Assembly: GCF_030817355.1 (NCBI RefSeq) | Contig: NZ_JAUSZH010000001.1 | Location: forward strand, 1,116,001 to 1,180,000 | Reading direction: 5' to 3' | Length of the DNA: 64,000 nucleotides | From: Streptomyces sp. V1I1 | GTDB taxonomy: Bacteria > Actinomycetota > Actinomycetes > Streptomycetales > Streptomycetaceae | Shown: in pieces, positions 45,528-54,143 of the stretch | Layout of the letters: every line of letters begins with the position of its first letter | How positions within the stretch are numbered: the stretch's first letter is position 1 | The notes under the pieces: generated by a model | What the model was told of the DNA's origin: nothing | Seen by the model: only the letters and a program-made list of their open reading frames with translations | Database searches by the model: none | Made by a program: the position numbers and the translations under genes

Positions 45528-45932
45528 ATGTCCCAACCCAAGGAGTACGAGGGCCGGGAGGCCACCGTCACCTTCGAGCCGCGGCGCTGTCTGCACGCGG
45601 CCGAATGCGTACGGGGTCTCCCGCAGGTCTTCGACCTCGACCGGCGGCCGTGGGTGCAGCCCGACGGCGCCGCCGCCGACCGCGTCGCCGAGGTGGTGCG
45701 CCGCTGCCCGTCCGGCGCCCTGCAGTACCGGTTGTCCGACGGCGCCGCGGAGGAGCCCGACCGGCCGACCACCGTCAGCCGGGCCGTCGCCGGGCAGCTC
45801 GTCATGCGCGGCGATCTCGACATCCGCACCGCGCACGGCGACCGGCACGAGACGCGAGTGACGCTGTGCGGCTGCGGCGCGAGCGGCAATGAGCCGTATT
45901 GCGACCATTCGGGGCCCTGCGCCGAGCGGTGA
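45528..45932 (+). CDS. 4Fe-4S mono-cluster plus divergent CDGSH-type iron-sulfur protein
   Basis: 134 aa from ATG 45528. Residues 14-68 form the Fer4_19 domain (RRCLHAAECVRGLPQVFD ... RRCPSGALQYRL) with the cysteines for one 4Fe-4S cluster. Residues 112-130 read LCGCGASGNEPYCDHSGPC, clearly a CDGSH-type site. The canonical C-D-G-S-H ending is changed to C-D-H-S-G, so the ligand histidine is two positions early and an extra Cys follows. Whether it still binds 2Fe-2S is open. The family is thought to act in electron transfer or redox sensing. It is divergent from the BNR gene and close to the SsgA-like gene. Confidence 0.87.
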   Translation: MSQPKEYEGREATVTFEPRRCLHAAECVRGLPQVFDLDRRPWVQPDGAAADRVAEVVRRCPSGALQYRLSDGAAEEPDRPTTVSRAVAGQLVMRGDLDIRTAHGDRHETRVTLCGCGASGNEPYCDHSGPCAER

Positions 45933-46030
45933 CGCAGGTCACCCTCTCTCCCGATGCACGGAATCCGTCTGTCTGTCGTCTCTCCCGGTGTAAGGGAGAC
46001 GTCAGCGAGCCGCGCAAGAAGGAGCAGGCC

Positions 46031-46447
46031 TTGTCCACCGTCATCGAGCAGGCCGTGCAGGCCCGCCTGGTCGCCTCCGCGCCCCAGATGGAGTCTGTTC
46101 CGATAACGCTGCGTTACGACCGCGAGGATCCCTTCGCCGTACGCATGGCCTTCCCGCCCCCGGCGACGCTGGAGGGCAACGAAGTGTCCTGGGCGTTCTC
46201 GCGTGAGCTGCTCGCGGCGGGCATCGACGCTCCGGCAGGCGTCGGCGACGTACGCGTCAGGCCCTACGGCTACGACCGCACGGTGGTGGAGTTCCACGCC
46301 TCGGAGGGGGTGGCGATGGTGCATGTCCGCACCAGCGACCTGCGCCGCTTCCTCAGGCGCGTCCAGGGCATGGTCCCCGACGGCCGTGAGCATCTCTACC
46401 TGGATCTCGACCACAATCTGGCCGAGCTGCTGCGCGACGCCTGCTGA
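46031..46447 (+). CDS. SsgA-like sporulation/cell-division protein (SALP)
   Basis: 138 aa from TTG 46031, with AAGGAG 6 bp upstream; the longer open frame upstream is not supported. SALP signatures: VPITLRYDREDPFAVRMAFP, WAFSRELLAAGIDAPAGVGD, VRVRPYGYDRTVVEFHASEG and FLRRVQGMVPDGREHLYLDL. SALPs exist only in morphologically complex actinomycetes and help position division septa and remodel peptidoglycan during sporulation. Which paralogue this is cannot be fixed from sequence alone. Standalone gene. Confidence 0.93.
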   Translation: MSTVIEQAVQARLVASAPQMESVPITLRYDREDPFAVRMAFPPPATLEGNEVSWAFSRELLAAGIDAPAGVGDVRVRPYGYDRTVVEFHASEGVAMVHVRTSDLRRFLRRVQGMVPDGREHLYLDLDHNLAELLRDAC

Positions 46448-46481
46448 CTTCTGCCGGCTTTGGCCGTCGGACGATAATTCG

Positions 46482-46510
46482 TTGACGCCGCCAGAGCCCC
46501 CTCGTACGGT
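46482..46510 (+). promoter_or_regulatory. Housekeeping-type promoter of the second ABC-F gene
   Basis: TTGACG (46482-46487), 17-bp spacer, TACGGT (46505-46510). Spacing is ideal and both hexamers fit the streptomycete vegetative consensus. Start of transcription would be near 46517, giving a leader of about 240 nt before the ABC-F start. Confidence 0.65.
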
Positions 46511-46757
46511 GTACACGGTCCTGTTGTCGTCGATTGGAGTAGGACGTTGCTCGTCTGAGGTCCTGAGACACCGTGCGTCACAGCTTCTTCAACCATGCTG
46601 TGCGCTTCGCGTGCGACCTCGGCGTTCGAGCCGTCCTCGGCATTCGAGCCGTCCTCCCCGACCGGGCCCTTTCCCTCTTTGTCCCGGCGGCCGTCGCCCG
46701 CGCCGCGGTGTCTCCACCCGTTGCCCATGCCCTTTTCCACGCAACCGGGAGACCCGT
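46511..46757 (+). promoter_or_regulatory. Long 5' leader of the ABC-F gene with possible upstream ORF
   Basis: This gap (part of 46448-46757) has no convincing gene of its own. A GTG at 46573 opens a frame beginning VRHSFFNHAVRFA that overlaps the ABC-F start; an ATG at 46595 opens another. TTCGAGCCGTCCTC is repeated at 46625 and 46643. A pyrimidine-rich, unusually T-containing tract (CCCTTTCCCTCTTTGTCCC) lies near 46668. The layout suits ribosome-mediated attenuation known for other ABC-F resistance genes, but no specific terminator/antiterminator pair could be proven by eye. Confidence 0.4.
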
Positions 46758-48401
46758 ATGTCTACTGCCCCCACTCACATCACCTGCTCCTCCCTCACCT
46801 TCGCCTGGCCGGACGGCACCGGGGTACTCGACGACTTCCAACTGGCGGTCGGCCCCGGCAGAACCGGCCTTACCGGACTCAACGGATCAGGAAAATCAAC
46901 GCTGTTGAGGCTGATCGCCGGTGATCTGACGCCGACGGACGGAACGGTCCGCACCGCGGGCGAGGTCGGCTACCTGCCGCAGAACCTGGTGCTCGACACC
47001 GCGCTGCGGGTCGACCAAGTGCTGGGCATCGCCGCGACGCGCGCCGCGCTGCACGCCATCGAAGCGGGCGATCCGAGCGAGGAGCACTTCACGGGGGTCG
47101 GCGACGACTGGGACGTCGAGGAGCGGGCGCGCGCCACCCTCGACCAGCTCGGGCTCGGCCATGTCGGCCTCGACCGCACCATCGGCGAGGTGTCGGGCGG
47201 CGAGGGCGTCCTGCTGCGGCTGGCCGCTCTGCTGCTGGCCAGGCCGGATGTGCTGCTGCTCGACGAGCCGACCAACAATCTCGATCTGTACGCGCGCAGA
47301 CGGCTGTACGAAGCGGTCGCCGCCTGGTCCGGCGTGATGGTCGTGGTCAGCCACGACCGTGAACTGCTCAAGCTGGTCGACCAGATCGCCGATCTGCGCG
47401 ACGGGGAGGTCACGTGGTACGGCGGCAACTTCTCCGCGTACGAGGAGGCGCTCGCCGTCGAACAGGAGGCCGCGGAGCGCATGGTGCGCGTCGCCGAGGC
47501 CGACGTACAGCGGCAGAAGCGTGAACTGGCCGACGCCCAGATCAAGTTGGCCCGTCGCAAGCGGTACGGACAGAAGATGTGGGACTCCAAGCGTGAGCCG
47601 AAGATCGTCATGGGTGCGCGCAAACGCGCGGCCCAGGAGTCGGCGGGCAAGCACCGCATCATGCACACGGAGAAGCTCACCGAGGCGAAGGAGCGGCTCG
47701 ACGAGGCCGTGGACGCGGTCCGGGACGACGACGAGATCCGTATCGAGCTGCCGTACACCAAGGTCCATCCGGGCCGGGGCGTACTGCGGCTGAGTGGGCT
47801 GCGGCTGCGCTACGGAGCCGAGGTGAAGGGAGAGTTCGAGGTCCGCGGCCCCGAGCGGATCGCGCTGGTCGGCCGCAATGGAGCGGGCAAGACGACTCTG
47901 CTGCGCACGATCACCGGCGAGCTGGCGCCGGACGCCGGAGAGGCGGTGGCCGAGGTCCCGCTGCGCTTTCTGCCGCAGCGGCTCGATGTGCTGGACGACG
48001 GGCTGAGCGTGGTGGAGAACGTGGCGCGGTTCGCGCCGGACGCCACCAACAACCGGATCAGGGCGCGGCTCGCGCGCTTCCTGTTCCGGGGCGCGCGCGC
48101 CGACCAGCTCGCCGGGACGCTGTCGGGCGGGGAGCGGTTCCGCGCGGCGCTCGCCGCACTGCTGCTCGCCGAGCCGGCGCCGCAGCTGCTGATGCTCGAC
48201 GAGCCGACGAACAATCTGGACATGGCCAGTGTGCGGAAGCTGACGGCGGCACTGGAGTCGTACGAGGGGGCGCTGATCGTGGTGAGTCACGATGTGCCGT
48301 TCCTGGAGTCGATCGGCATCACGCGCTGGCTGCTGCTGGACGGCGAACTCCGTGACATCACTGCGGACGAGGTACGGGAGGGTGAGCTGCCGAGGGCGTG
48401 A
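46758..48401 (+). CDS. ABC-F family ATPase (second copy)
   Basis: 547 aa from ATG 46758. Two ABC modules, no membrane segments. Module 1: Walker A GLNGSGKSTLLRLIAG (near residue 40), signature VSGGEGVLLR, Walker B LLLDEPTNNLDLYARR. Module 2: Walker A GRNGAGKTTLLRTITG (near 373), signature LSGGERFRAA, Walker B LMLDEPTNNLDMASV. The linker (RKRYGQKMWDSKREPKIVMG) is basic, as in ABC-F proteins that contact the ribosome. It is not closely similar to the ABC-F protein at 3420-5057; the Walker B neighbourhoods and linkers differ. The long inducible-looking leader hints at antibiotic-responsive expression. Confidence 0.92.
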   Translation: MSTAPTHITCSSLTFAWPDGTGVLDDFQLAVGPGRTGLTGLNGSGKSTLLRLIAGDLTPTDGTVRTAGEVGYLPQNLVLDTALRVDQVLGIAATRAALHAIEAGDPSEEHFTGVGDDWDVEERARATLDQLGLGHVGLDRTIGEVSGGEGVLLRLAALLLARPDVLLLDEPTNNLDLYARRRLYEAVAAWSGVMVVVSHDRELLKLVDQIADLRDGEVTWYGGNFSAYEEALAVEQEAAERMVRVAEADVQRQKRELADAQIKLARRKRYGQKMWDSKREPKIVMGARKRAAQESAGKHRIMHTEKLTEAKERLDEAVDAVRDDDEIRIELPYTKVHPGRGVLRLSGLRLRYGAEVKGEFEVRGPERIALVGRNGAGKTTLLRTITGELAPDAGEAVAEVPLRFLPQRLDVLDDGLSVVENVARFAPDATNNRIRARLARFLFRGARADQLAGTLSGGERFRAALAALLLAEPAPQLLMLDEPTNNLDMASVRKLTAALESYEGALIVVSHDVPFLESIGITRWLLLDGELRDITADEVREGELPRA

Positions 48402-48489
48402 CCACGCGCCTCGCGCCGGGGATTCCATCGCCCCGGGGCGGCGGGTCATGATGGGCCGACCGGACCGTATACCCCCTGGAGAACCCCCC

Positions 48490-49266
48490 GTGCCCAGCAG
48501 GAAAGCCCTGATCCGCCGCCCCGGCCCGCGCCTCGCCGAGGGCCTGGTCACCCATATCGAGCGCTCCCCGGTCGACGTCGATCTGGCGCTCCAGCAGTGG
48601 GAGACGTACGCCGAGACCCTGCGAGAGCACGGCTGGCAGACCGTCGAGACGGAGCCGGCCGACGACTGCCCGGACAGCGTCTTCATCGAGGACACCGTGG
48701 TGATGTTCCGCAATGTCGCGCTGATCGCCCGCCCGGGCGCCGAGTCCCGCAGGCCGGAGACGACGGCCGTCGAGGAGACCCTCGCCCGTCTCGGCTGCTC
48801 GGTGAACTGGGTGTGGGAGCCGGGCACCCTCGACGGCGGTGACGTCCTCAAGATCGGCGACACGATCTATGTGGGCCGCGGCGGCCGGACGAACGCGGCG
48901 GGGGTGCAGCAGCTGCGCGCCGCCTTCGAACCGCTCGGCGCCCGCGTCGTGGCCGTGCCCGTGAGCAAGGTGCTGCACCTGAAGTCGGCCGTGACCGCCC
49001 TGCCGGACTCCACCGTCATCGGCTACCCGCCGCTGGTAGACATCCCGTCCGTCTTCCCCCGCCACCTCCCGGTGCCCGAGGAGTCAGGCGCGCATGTGGT
49101 GCTGCTCGGCGGCGGGAAGCTGCTGATGGCGGCAAGCGCGCCGAAGACGGCGGAGCTGTTCACGGATCTCGGCTACCAGCCCGTGCCGGTGGACATCAGT
49201 GAGTTCGAGAAGCTGGAAGGCTGCGTGACCTGCCTCTCCGTACGCCTTCGTGACCTGTACGCATAA
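48490..49266 (+). CDS. ddaH: Dimethylargininase (NG,NG-dimethylarginine dimethylaminohydrolase)
   Basis: 258 aa from GTG 48490 (CTGGAGAA upstream). Amidinotransferase-fold features: SRKALIRRPGPRLAEGLVTH, ADDCPDSVFIEDTVVMFRNV (substrate Asp), PGTLDGGDVLKIGDTIYVG, the catalytic His in VLHLKSAVTAL and the nucleophile Cys in KLEGCVTCLSVRLRD near the C-terminus. The enzyme hydrolyses methylated arginine to citrulline and dimethylamine. Its use here may be arginine scavenging. Single gene. Confidence 0.94.
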   Translation: MPSRKALIRRPGPRLAEGLVTHIERSPVDVDLALQQWETYAETLREHGWQTVETEPADDCPDSVFIEDTVVMFRNVALIARPGAESRRPETTAVEETLARLGCSVNWVWEPGTLDGGDVLKIGDTIYVGRGGRTNAAGVQQLRAAFEPLGARVVAVPVSKVLHLKSAVTALPDSTVIGYPPLVDIPSVFPRHLPVPEESGAHVVLLGGGKLLMAASAPKTAELFTDLGYQPVPVDISEFEKLEGCVTCLSVRLRDLYA

Positions 49267-49321
49267 CAGAACGTAACCGGACATCCGTCATGCGGGCTTG
49301 GCCCACGGCTTACTGCGGCTT

Positions 49322-49345
49322 TAACCTACGGTGTCGTAACCTACG
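49322..49345. promoter_or_regulatory. Direct repeat over the desaturase promoter
   Basis: TAACCTACG occurs at 49322-49330 and 49337-49345 (15-bp period). The first copy overlaps a TAACCT -10 candidate, 18 bp after TTGGCC (49298-49303). A related GTAAG/GTAAC stretch follows near 49350. It may be a repressor site responding to fatty acids. Confidence 0.5.
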
Positions 49346-49381
49346 AATCCGTAAGTAACTCTCCCGTCCCCAGGAGCACCC

Positions 49382-50356
49382 GTGACGATCACCTCTCCCC
49401 ACCTCGGCAGTTCGGAAGCGTGGACAGACGCCCGACTGCTGTTCGCGCTGGAAGAGGTGGTGGAGAAGGAACTCAACCGCCATCTCAAGGTCGCCAAGGA
49501 CTGGATGCCGCACGAGTACGTCCCGTTCAGCGACGGCCGCAACTTCCCCGGCTTCTTCGAGGACGGCCAGGCCTGGGAGCCCGAGCAGTCCAAGGTCACC
49601 GACCTCGGCAAGATCGCGCTGGTCGTGAACCTGCTGACCGAGGACAACCTCCCCAGCTACCACCACGAGATCGCGAGCCTCTTCGGCCGCGACGGCGCCT
49701 GGGGCACCTGGGTGCACCGCTGGACGGCGGAGGAGGGCCGGCACGGCATCGTGATGCGCGACTACCTGCTCACCTCGCGCGCTGTCGACCCGGACAAGCT
49801 GGAAGAGTTCCGGATGGCGCACATGGCGGAGGGCTTCGAGTCCGACAACCGCCACTCGATGCTGCACTCGGTGGCGTACGTCGCCTTCCAGGAGCTCGCC
49901 ACGCGCGTATCGCACCGCAACACCGGCCACCAGTCGGGCGACCCGGTCTGTGACCGGATGCTGGCGCGGATCGCGACCGACGAGAACCTGCACATGGTCT
50001 TCTACCGGAATCTGCTGGGCGCGGCCTTCGAGATCGCCCCCGACCTGACGATGCAGGCCGTGCGTGACGTGGTGGTCAACTTCCGCATGCCGGGACACGG
50101 CATGCCGGGCTTCGAGCGGGCCGCCGCGCAGATGGCGATCGGCGAGATCTACAACATGCGGATCCACCACGACGACGTGCTCCAGCCGGTGCTGCGCTTC
50201 CTCAAGGTCCTGGACATCGACGGTCTCGGCCCGGAGGGCCTGAAGGCGCAGGAGGAGCTCGGCCTGTACATGGGCGGGCTGGACTCCGAGGCGAGCAAGT
50301 TCGACGAGAAGCTCGCGGCGCGCAAGGCACGGATGGCGGCGCGGGCGGCAGGCTGA
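49382..50356 (+). CDS. Acyl-ACP desaturase (fatty acid, soluble di-iron type)
   Basis: 324 aa from GTG 49382 (AGGAG upstream). The di-iron ligands are clear: LEEVVEKELNRHLKVAKDW (first Glu), the EExxH motif in WTAEEGRHGIVMRD, and the DExxH motif in IATDENLHMVFYRN. There are no membrane segments, as in plant stearoyl-ACP and mycobacterial DesA-type desaturases. It inserts a cis double bond into acyl chains carried on ACP, using ferredoxin electrons and O2, and would adjust membrane fluidity. A direct repeat over its promoter suggests dedicated control. Confidence 0.93.
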   Translation: MTITSPHLGSSEAWTDARLLFALEEVVEKELNRHLKVAKDWMPHEYVPFSDGRNFPGFFEDGQAWEPEQSKVTDLGKIALVVNLLTEDNLPSYHHEIASLFGRDGAWGTWVHRWTAEEGRHGIVMRDYLLTSRAVDPDKLEEFRMAHMAEGFESDNRHSMLHSVAYVAFQELATRVSHRNTGHQSGDPVCDRMLARIATDENLHMVFYRNLLGAAFEIAPDLTMQAVRDVVVNFRMPGHGMPGFERAAAQMAIGEIYNMRIHHDDVLQPVLRFLKVLDIDGLGPEGLKAQEELGLYMGGLDSEASKFDEKLAARKARMAARAAG

Positions 50357-50386
50357 CCGTCCCGGCCGCTCCCACGGCCGCTCGGG

Positions 50387-53300
50387 TCATTCGTACGCCG
50401 TCACCCTGCCCAGGGCCGCATCGCGCACGTCCGCGTCCACATGGCGGCGCAGCTTCCGCAGCTGTACCCGCCACGGCTCGGTCCAGGAGGTGCGTGAGCC
50501 GGCGGCCGAGACGACCGTGACGGCGAGGAGGCCTTCCGTGTGGCCGCCGGCATCGGCGAGCTGCCTGGCGGCGGCGAGCAGCGTCCCGGTGTCGCCGGGC
50601 ATCTGCCTGCCGCCGATCCGCTTCTCCAGCACGCCGGCGGTGCGCACGGCGAGTGCGGGGCGGCCCTCATGGAGGCTGACCAGTCGGCCGAAAGCAGCGT
50701 GCAGCTCTGCCGGTTCCGCGTTCAGGTCAAGGGATTCCACCAGCAGGGCCGCGGCCTGCGGGACGAAGGCGTCGTGGCGCGCCAGCAGCTCCGCGGCAGC
50801 CGTCAGTACCGGACGCAGCGCGCCGGGCCGCGACACGGTCTCCCGGGAGAGCCTCGTCACGAGGTATTCGACACGGCGGCGGGCGGGCCGGTCCCGGTCC
50901 GTCCCCGCGTCGTCCACGTCGTACGCGTCGTACGCCTCGTCCGCGGCCGCCGTATCGGCCGTTACCAGCGCCTGGAGCGCGCGCTCCACGGCACGGCCTG
51001 CTTCCGGGCCGGAAGGCGCGGCGGAGGCGAGCCCGTCCGCGGCGGCGTGCCAGGACTGCCGCGCGTCCAGCCGGGTGACCGCAGCCACCAGGACGGCCGA
51101 GGCATCGGGCGACCAGGGCACCCAGCGCGCGACCGCCTCGTACGCGAGCGCGGCGAGCTCCGTGTCCTCGGTGTCGCACACCTCCCGGACCAGGCGGGCG
51201 TAGCGGGGCCGGTCCGGCTCCGGCAGATCCATCGGCAGCACCCGGAGCACGGCGGTACGCAGCACCGTGTCGCCGGCCGCCGCTTCTTTCAGCAGCTGCC
51301 AGGTCCGTTCGTCGCCGAGCAGCGGGGCGGAGAAGGCCACACACGCGGCCCGCACATCCCGGTGCTGGTCCCGCACGGCGTACGCGTCGGCCAGCACTCC
51401 GGCCGCCTCGGGCAACGGCAGCCGGGTGGCCGCCAGCCGTACGGCCTCCTTTCGGCTGGTCACCTTGGTGGTGCCGGGCGCCAGTACGCCGCTCAGCAGC
51501 GCGCCGAGCAGTGACGGCCTTGCGTACCGGGAGGCGCGGGTGGCCGCGTACACGGCGACGCGCGCCCGGTCGCCGCCCGCGTGCGCGAGCAGTTCGGACA
51601 GCACCTCGGCGGGCCGGTCGGTCCACGCCAGTGCGGCGATGGCCGCCTCCGCGAGCACCACATCCTGCGACCCTGTCCAGCGGCGCGCCACGTCGGCGCC
51701 CACGTCCGGGATCCGCGCGGCGGACATGAGAGCGGACGCACGCGCGTACAGCGGAAGCGATTCGTCGTACGCCGCGCGCTCCAACTGGCGTGCGGCTGCA
51801 CGCTGTTGACGTGCGGTCCAGCGCCGGACATCGACGCCCACCGGCACGGTCCAGTGGGTGCCCCTGGTCAGGAATCGCCCGTACGGCGGGGTGTCACCCA
51901 GCAGCCGGTCGAGCAGATCGGTGCGGCGCGTGCTCAACACCCGTACGACAGCGGGGAGTGCGGCGGCCGAGGGCTCGTGGTTGACAAGCCTCTCCACTCG
52001 CTGGTCACGTCCACCAGGCGGTTCGAGCCAGAGCCCAACTGCGGTCTGTGCGGTGGAGTTGTCGCCGAACCGGACGGCCTGCCAGAGCAGATCCTGCAAC
52101 TCCGGCATTCCGGCCGCGCGCCGGCCCACCGCGCGGGCGAGCGCGAAGGCGAGGCTGAAGTCGGCCTTCTCCGCGCCCGCCTCGATCCAGGGGCGCAGCG
52201 CCTCGAAGACCGCGTGCTCCTGGCCGCGGCGCAGGGTGCGGTCCAGCCGGCCGAGATCGGCGCCGCCGGTGCTTCCCGAGATTCGTACGAGGGTGCGCAG
52301 CGCCCAGTTCACCAACTGCCGCCGGCCGGTTGCGGCATGCTCGCGCAGCACGGCGATGGCGAGGCGGCTCAGCGCCTGGCGGGTGTCCGGGGAGGAGTCG
52401 CGGGCTGCCACGGCGTCGGTGGCAACGCGATCGAGGTGCGGCTCCGCGTCCTCGGTGAAGAGTGCGGGCGGGGTGGCGGCGAGCGCGTGCATCGCGGCCG
52501 AACGCACCGGGTCCTGCTCATTGCACAGCCGAGACATCTCGTGCAGTACGGCGGTGACGGCATCGGGGTCACCGGAGCGCCCGGCGTTGCGGATCAGCAG
52601 CGGCCAGGCCTCGGCACGATCCTCCGCCGACGCACGCTGCGTGGCCGCCACGAGCTGCTCGCGCGCCTGCGCGACGGGCAGATAGGACTCGGCGAGCAGC
52701 ACCGAACTCCAGCCCGCTCCACGCTCCTTGGCCCGGTCCGCCGTCCGGCGCGCCTCCCCCGCCACATAACTGCGCGGCAGTACGTCGAGAAGCTCGGCGT
52801 TCACAGTGCCCGCCTCGGACCCGCGCTCCGCGAGCACGGCCTCGTGGAAGGCTCCGCGGCGGGCCGGCGGGTGGGCTTTGACGAGCCGGGCGTACTCGTC
52901 GTAGTGGGCTGCCATGACCTGGCCCAACTCGACGAGCAGATCCTGCGGTGCGTGGCGTGCCAGGTGCCGCAGGACGGCCGGACGCAGCGATGTGCCGCGG
53001 CGGATGGCGTGGCCCTCGGGGACGAGCAGCATGCGGACTACGCGCGCGGGGTCGGCCCTGGTCAGCGCCGGGATGCTCGGGCGCAGCCGGACGGGCAGGG
53101 CCGCGGGTCCGTGCCGTACGAGCAGATCGAGGACGCGCAGCGGGTCGGCAGTGGTGACGGCGGCGACGGCATCGGCGTACCGCTGCCACCAGCCGTCGCG
53201 CAGCGCCTCGGGGAGCGCGGACAGTTCACGTTCCGCGGTGTCGAGGAGAACGCCGGGATGGCGGGTGCCGAGCCCCGTCCAGCCGCGTACGGCATGGAAC

Positions 53301-53788
53301 AGGGCGGGCAGCAGCCGCGCGACGGTCCCGGCCCCGCACCCCGGCAGCAGCCGCGCCGCCTCGACGTCGCCCCAGGTCTCCCTGATCCCGTCGATGACGC
53401 GGTCGGCGAGCGCGGAGCGGCGCGCGGCGACTATCGCGTGCAGCAGCTGCCTGCGTACGGCGGCGGGGGCGTCGTGGAGAGCGGCGACGAAGGCGTCGTC
53501 GGGCACGCCGAGGCCCGTGGCCACACGCAGGGCCTGGCCGCGGACGAACGAGTCCGGGTCCGCGAGCCGGGCTCCGACCCACTCGGCGTCCCCGCCCACG
53601 GCGGCCGCGACGACGGCGACACCACGCTCATAGGGGCCGCGCTCATCGAGCTCGGCCACCAGCGGTCGCAGCTCCGCCGGGTCCATCTCTCTTGCTTTCG
53701 CGGCGAGTTCACTCATGCGCAGCGGGTACGGAAGGGGATCGAGCGCGTCCAGCAGGCGGTCCGCCTGGTGCAGGGGAGTGTGAGCCAT
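50387..53788 (-). CDS. 1133-aa HEAT-like helical-repeat protein of unknown function
   Basis: From ATG 53788 the gene encodes a very long soluble protein made almost wholly of amphipathic helix pairs. Examples are DSFVRGQALRVATGLGVPDD, PDAVTAVLHEMSRLCNEQDP, LVNWALRTLVRISGSTGGAD, AEAAIAALAWTDRPAEVLSE and DVRAACVAFSAPLLGDERTW. This periodicity is that of HEAT/ARM-type alpha-solenoids, usually protein-protein scaffolds. I see no catalytic motif, nucleotide-binding site, signal peptide or membrane segment. An acidic Asp/Tyr-rich insertion (DTAAADEAYDAYDVDDAGTD) lies near residue 950. It is convergent with the desaturase gene (31 bp). I do not know a named family; actinobacterial homologues are listed as hypothetical. 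A role should not be assigned. Confidence 0.8.
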   Translation of the reverse strand: MAHTPLHQADRLLDALDPLPYPLRMSELAAKAREMDPAELRPLVAELDERGPYERGVAVVAAAVGGDAEWVGARLADPDSFVRGQALRVATGLGVPDDAFVAALHDAPAAVRRQLLHAIVAARRSALADRVIDGIRETWGDVEAARLLPGCGAGTVARLLPALFHAVRGWTGLGTRHPGVLLDTAERELSALPEALRDGWWQRYADAVAAVTTADPLRVLDLLVRHGPAALPVRLRPSIPALTRADPARVVRMLLVPEGHAIRRGTSLRPAVLRHLARHAPQDLLVELGQVMAAHYDEYARLVKAHPPARRGAFHEAVLAERGSEAGTVNAELLDVLPRSYVAGEARRTADRAKERGAGWSSVLLAESYLPVAQAREQLVAATQRASAEDRAEAWPLLIRNAGRSGDPDAVTAVLHEMSRLCNEQDPVRSAAMHALAATPPALFTEDAEPHLDRVATDAVAARDSSPDTRQALSRLAIAVLREHAATGRRQLVNWALRTLVRISGSTGGADLGRLDRTLRRGQEHAVFEALRPWIEAGAEKADFSLAFALARAVGRRAAGMPELQDLLWQAVRFGDNSTAQTAVGLWLEPPGGRDQRVERLVNHEPSAAALPAVVRVLSTRRTDLLDRLLGDTPPYGRFLTRGTHWTVPVGVDVRRWTARQQRAAARQLERAAYDESLPLYARASALMSAARIPDVGADVARRWTGSQDVVLAEAAIAALAWTDRPAEVLSELLAHAGGDRARVAVYAATRASRYARPSLLGALLSGVLAPGTTKVTSRKEAVRLAATRLPLPEAAGVLADAYAVRDQHRDVRAACVAFSAPLLGDERTWQLLKEAAAGDTVLRTAVLRVLPMDLPEPDRPRYARLVREVCDTEDTELAALAYEAVARWVPWSPDASAVLVAAVTRLDARQSWHAAADGLASAAPSGPEAGRAVERALQALVTADTAAADEAYDAYDVDDAGTDRDRPARRRVEYLVTRLSRETVSRPGALRPVLTAAAELLARHDAFVPQAAALLVESLDLNAEPAELHAAFGRLVSLHEGRPALAVRTAGVLEKRIGGRQMPGDTGTLLAAARQLADAGGHTEGLLAVTVVSAAGSRTSWTEPWRVQLRKLRRHVDADVRDAALGRVTAYE

Positions 53789-53825
53789 GGAGGGATTCTG
53801 CCTGCTGAGTCGTCACGGCGGGCGG

Positions 53826-54100
53826 TCAGGTCGTCGCCAGGCGCAGCGTGAGCGCGGCGATGGCGAGGACGAGGGGGATGGCCGCGTTCGTGGCGGGGTC
53901 CCGGAGGCCGGCCAACCGACCGTACGGTGCGCGGCGCAGGGCGTCGACGAGCGGCAGCGCGCCTCGGCCGCTCAACTGGGCTGCGGACGCCTAGGAGTTC
54001 GCCAACACACCGAACGCGATCAGCAGCGCTTGGGCGAGCACCGCGAGACCGGCCGGGGCGAGTCCGGTCTGTACGAGATCGAGGGTGCGCAACGCGGCGG
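53826..54100 (-). pseudogene. Relic of a membrane protein gene with in-frame TAG
   Basis: The 355-bp gap between the helical-repeat gene and the WhiB gene holds a decayed reading frame on the minus strand. It reads ALRTLDLVQTGLAPAGLAV then LAQALLIAFGVLANS, a TAG at 53991-53993, ASAAQLSGRGALPLVDALRR, APYGRLAGLRDP and NAAIPLVLAIAALTLRLATT before TGA at 53826-53828. Two hydrophobic segments remain, so the parent was probably a membrane protein. The 5' part is missing and no start is visible. I cannot name the parent family. Confidence 0.45.
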
Positions 54101-54143
54101 CGGGACGAGGCGGGCGGGCCGAGGTCCGCCGCCTCCGCCGGGC

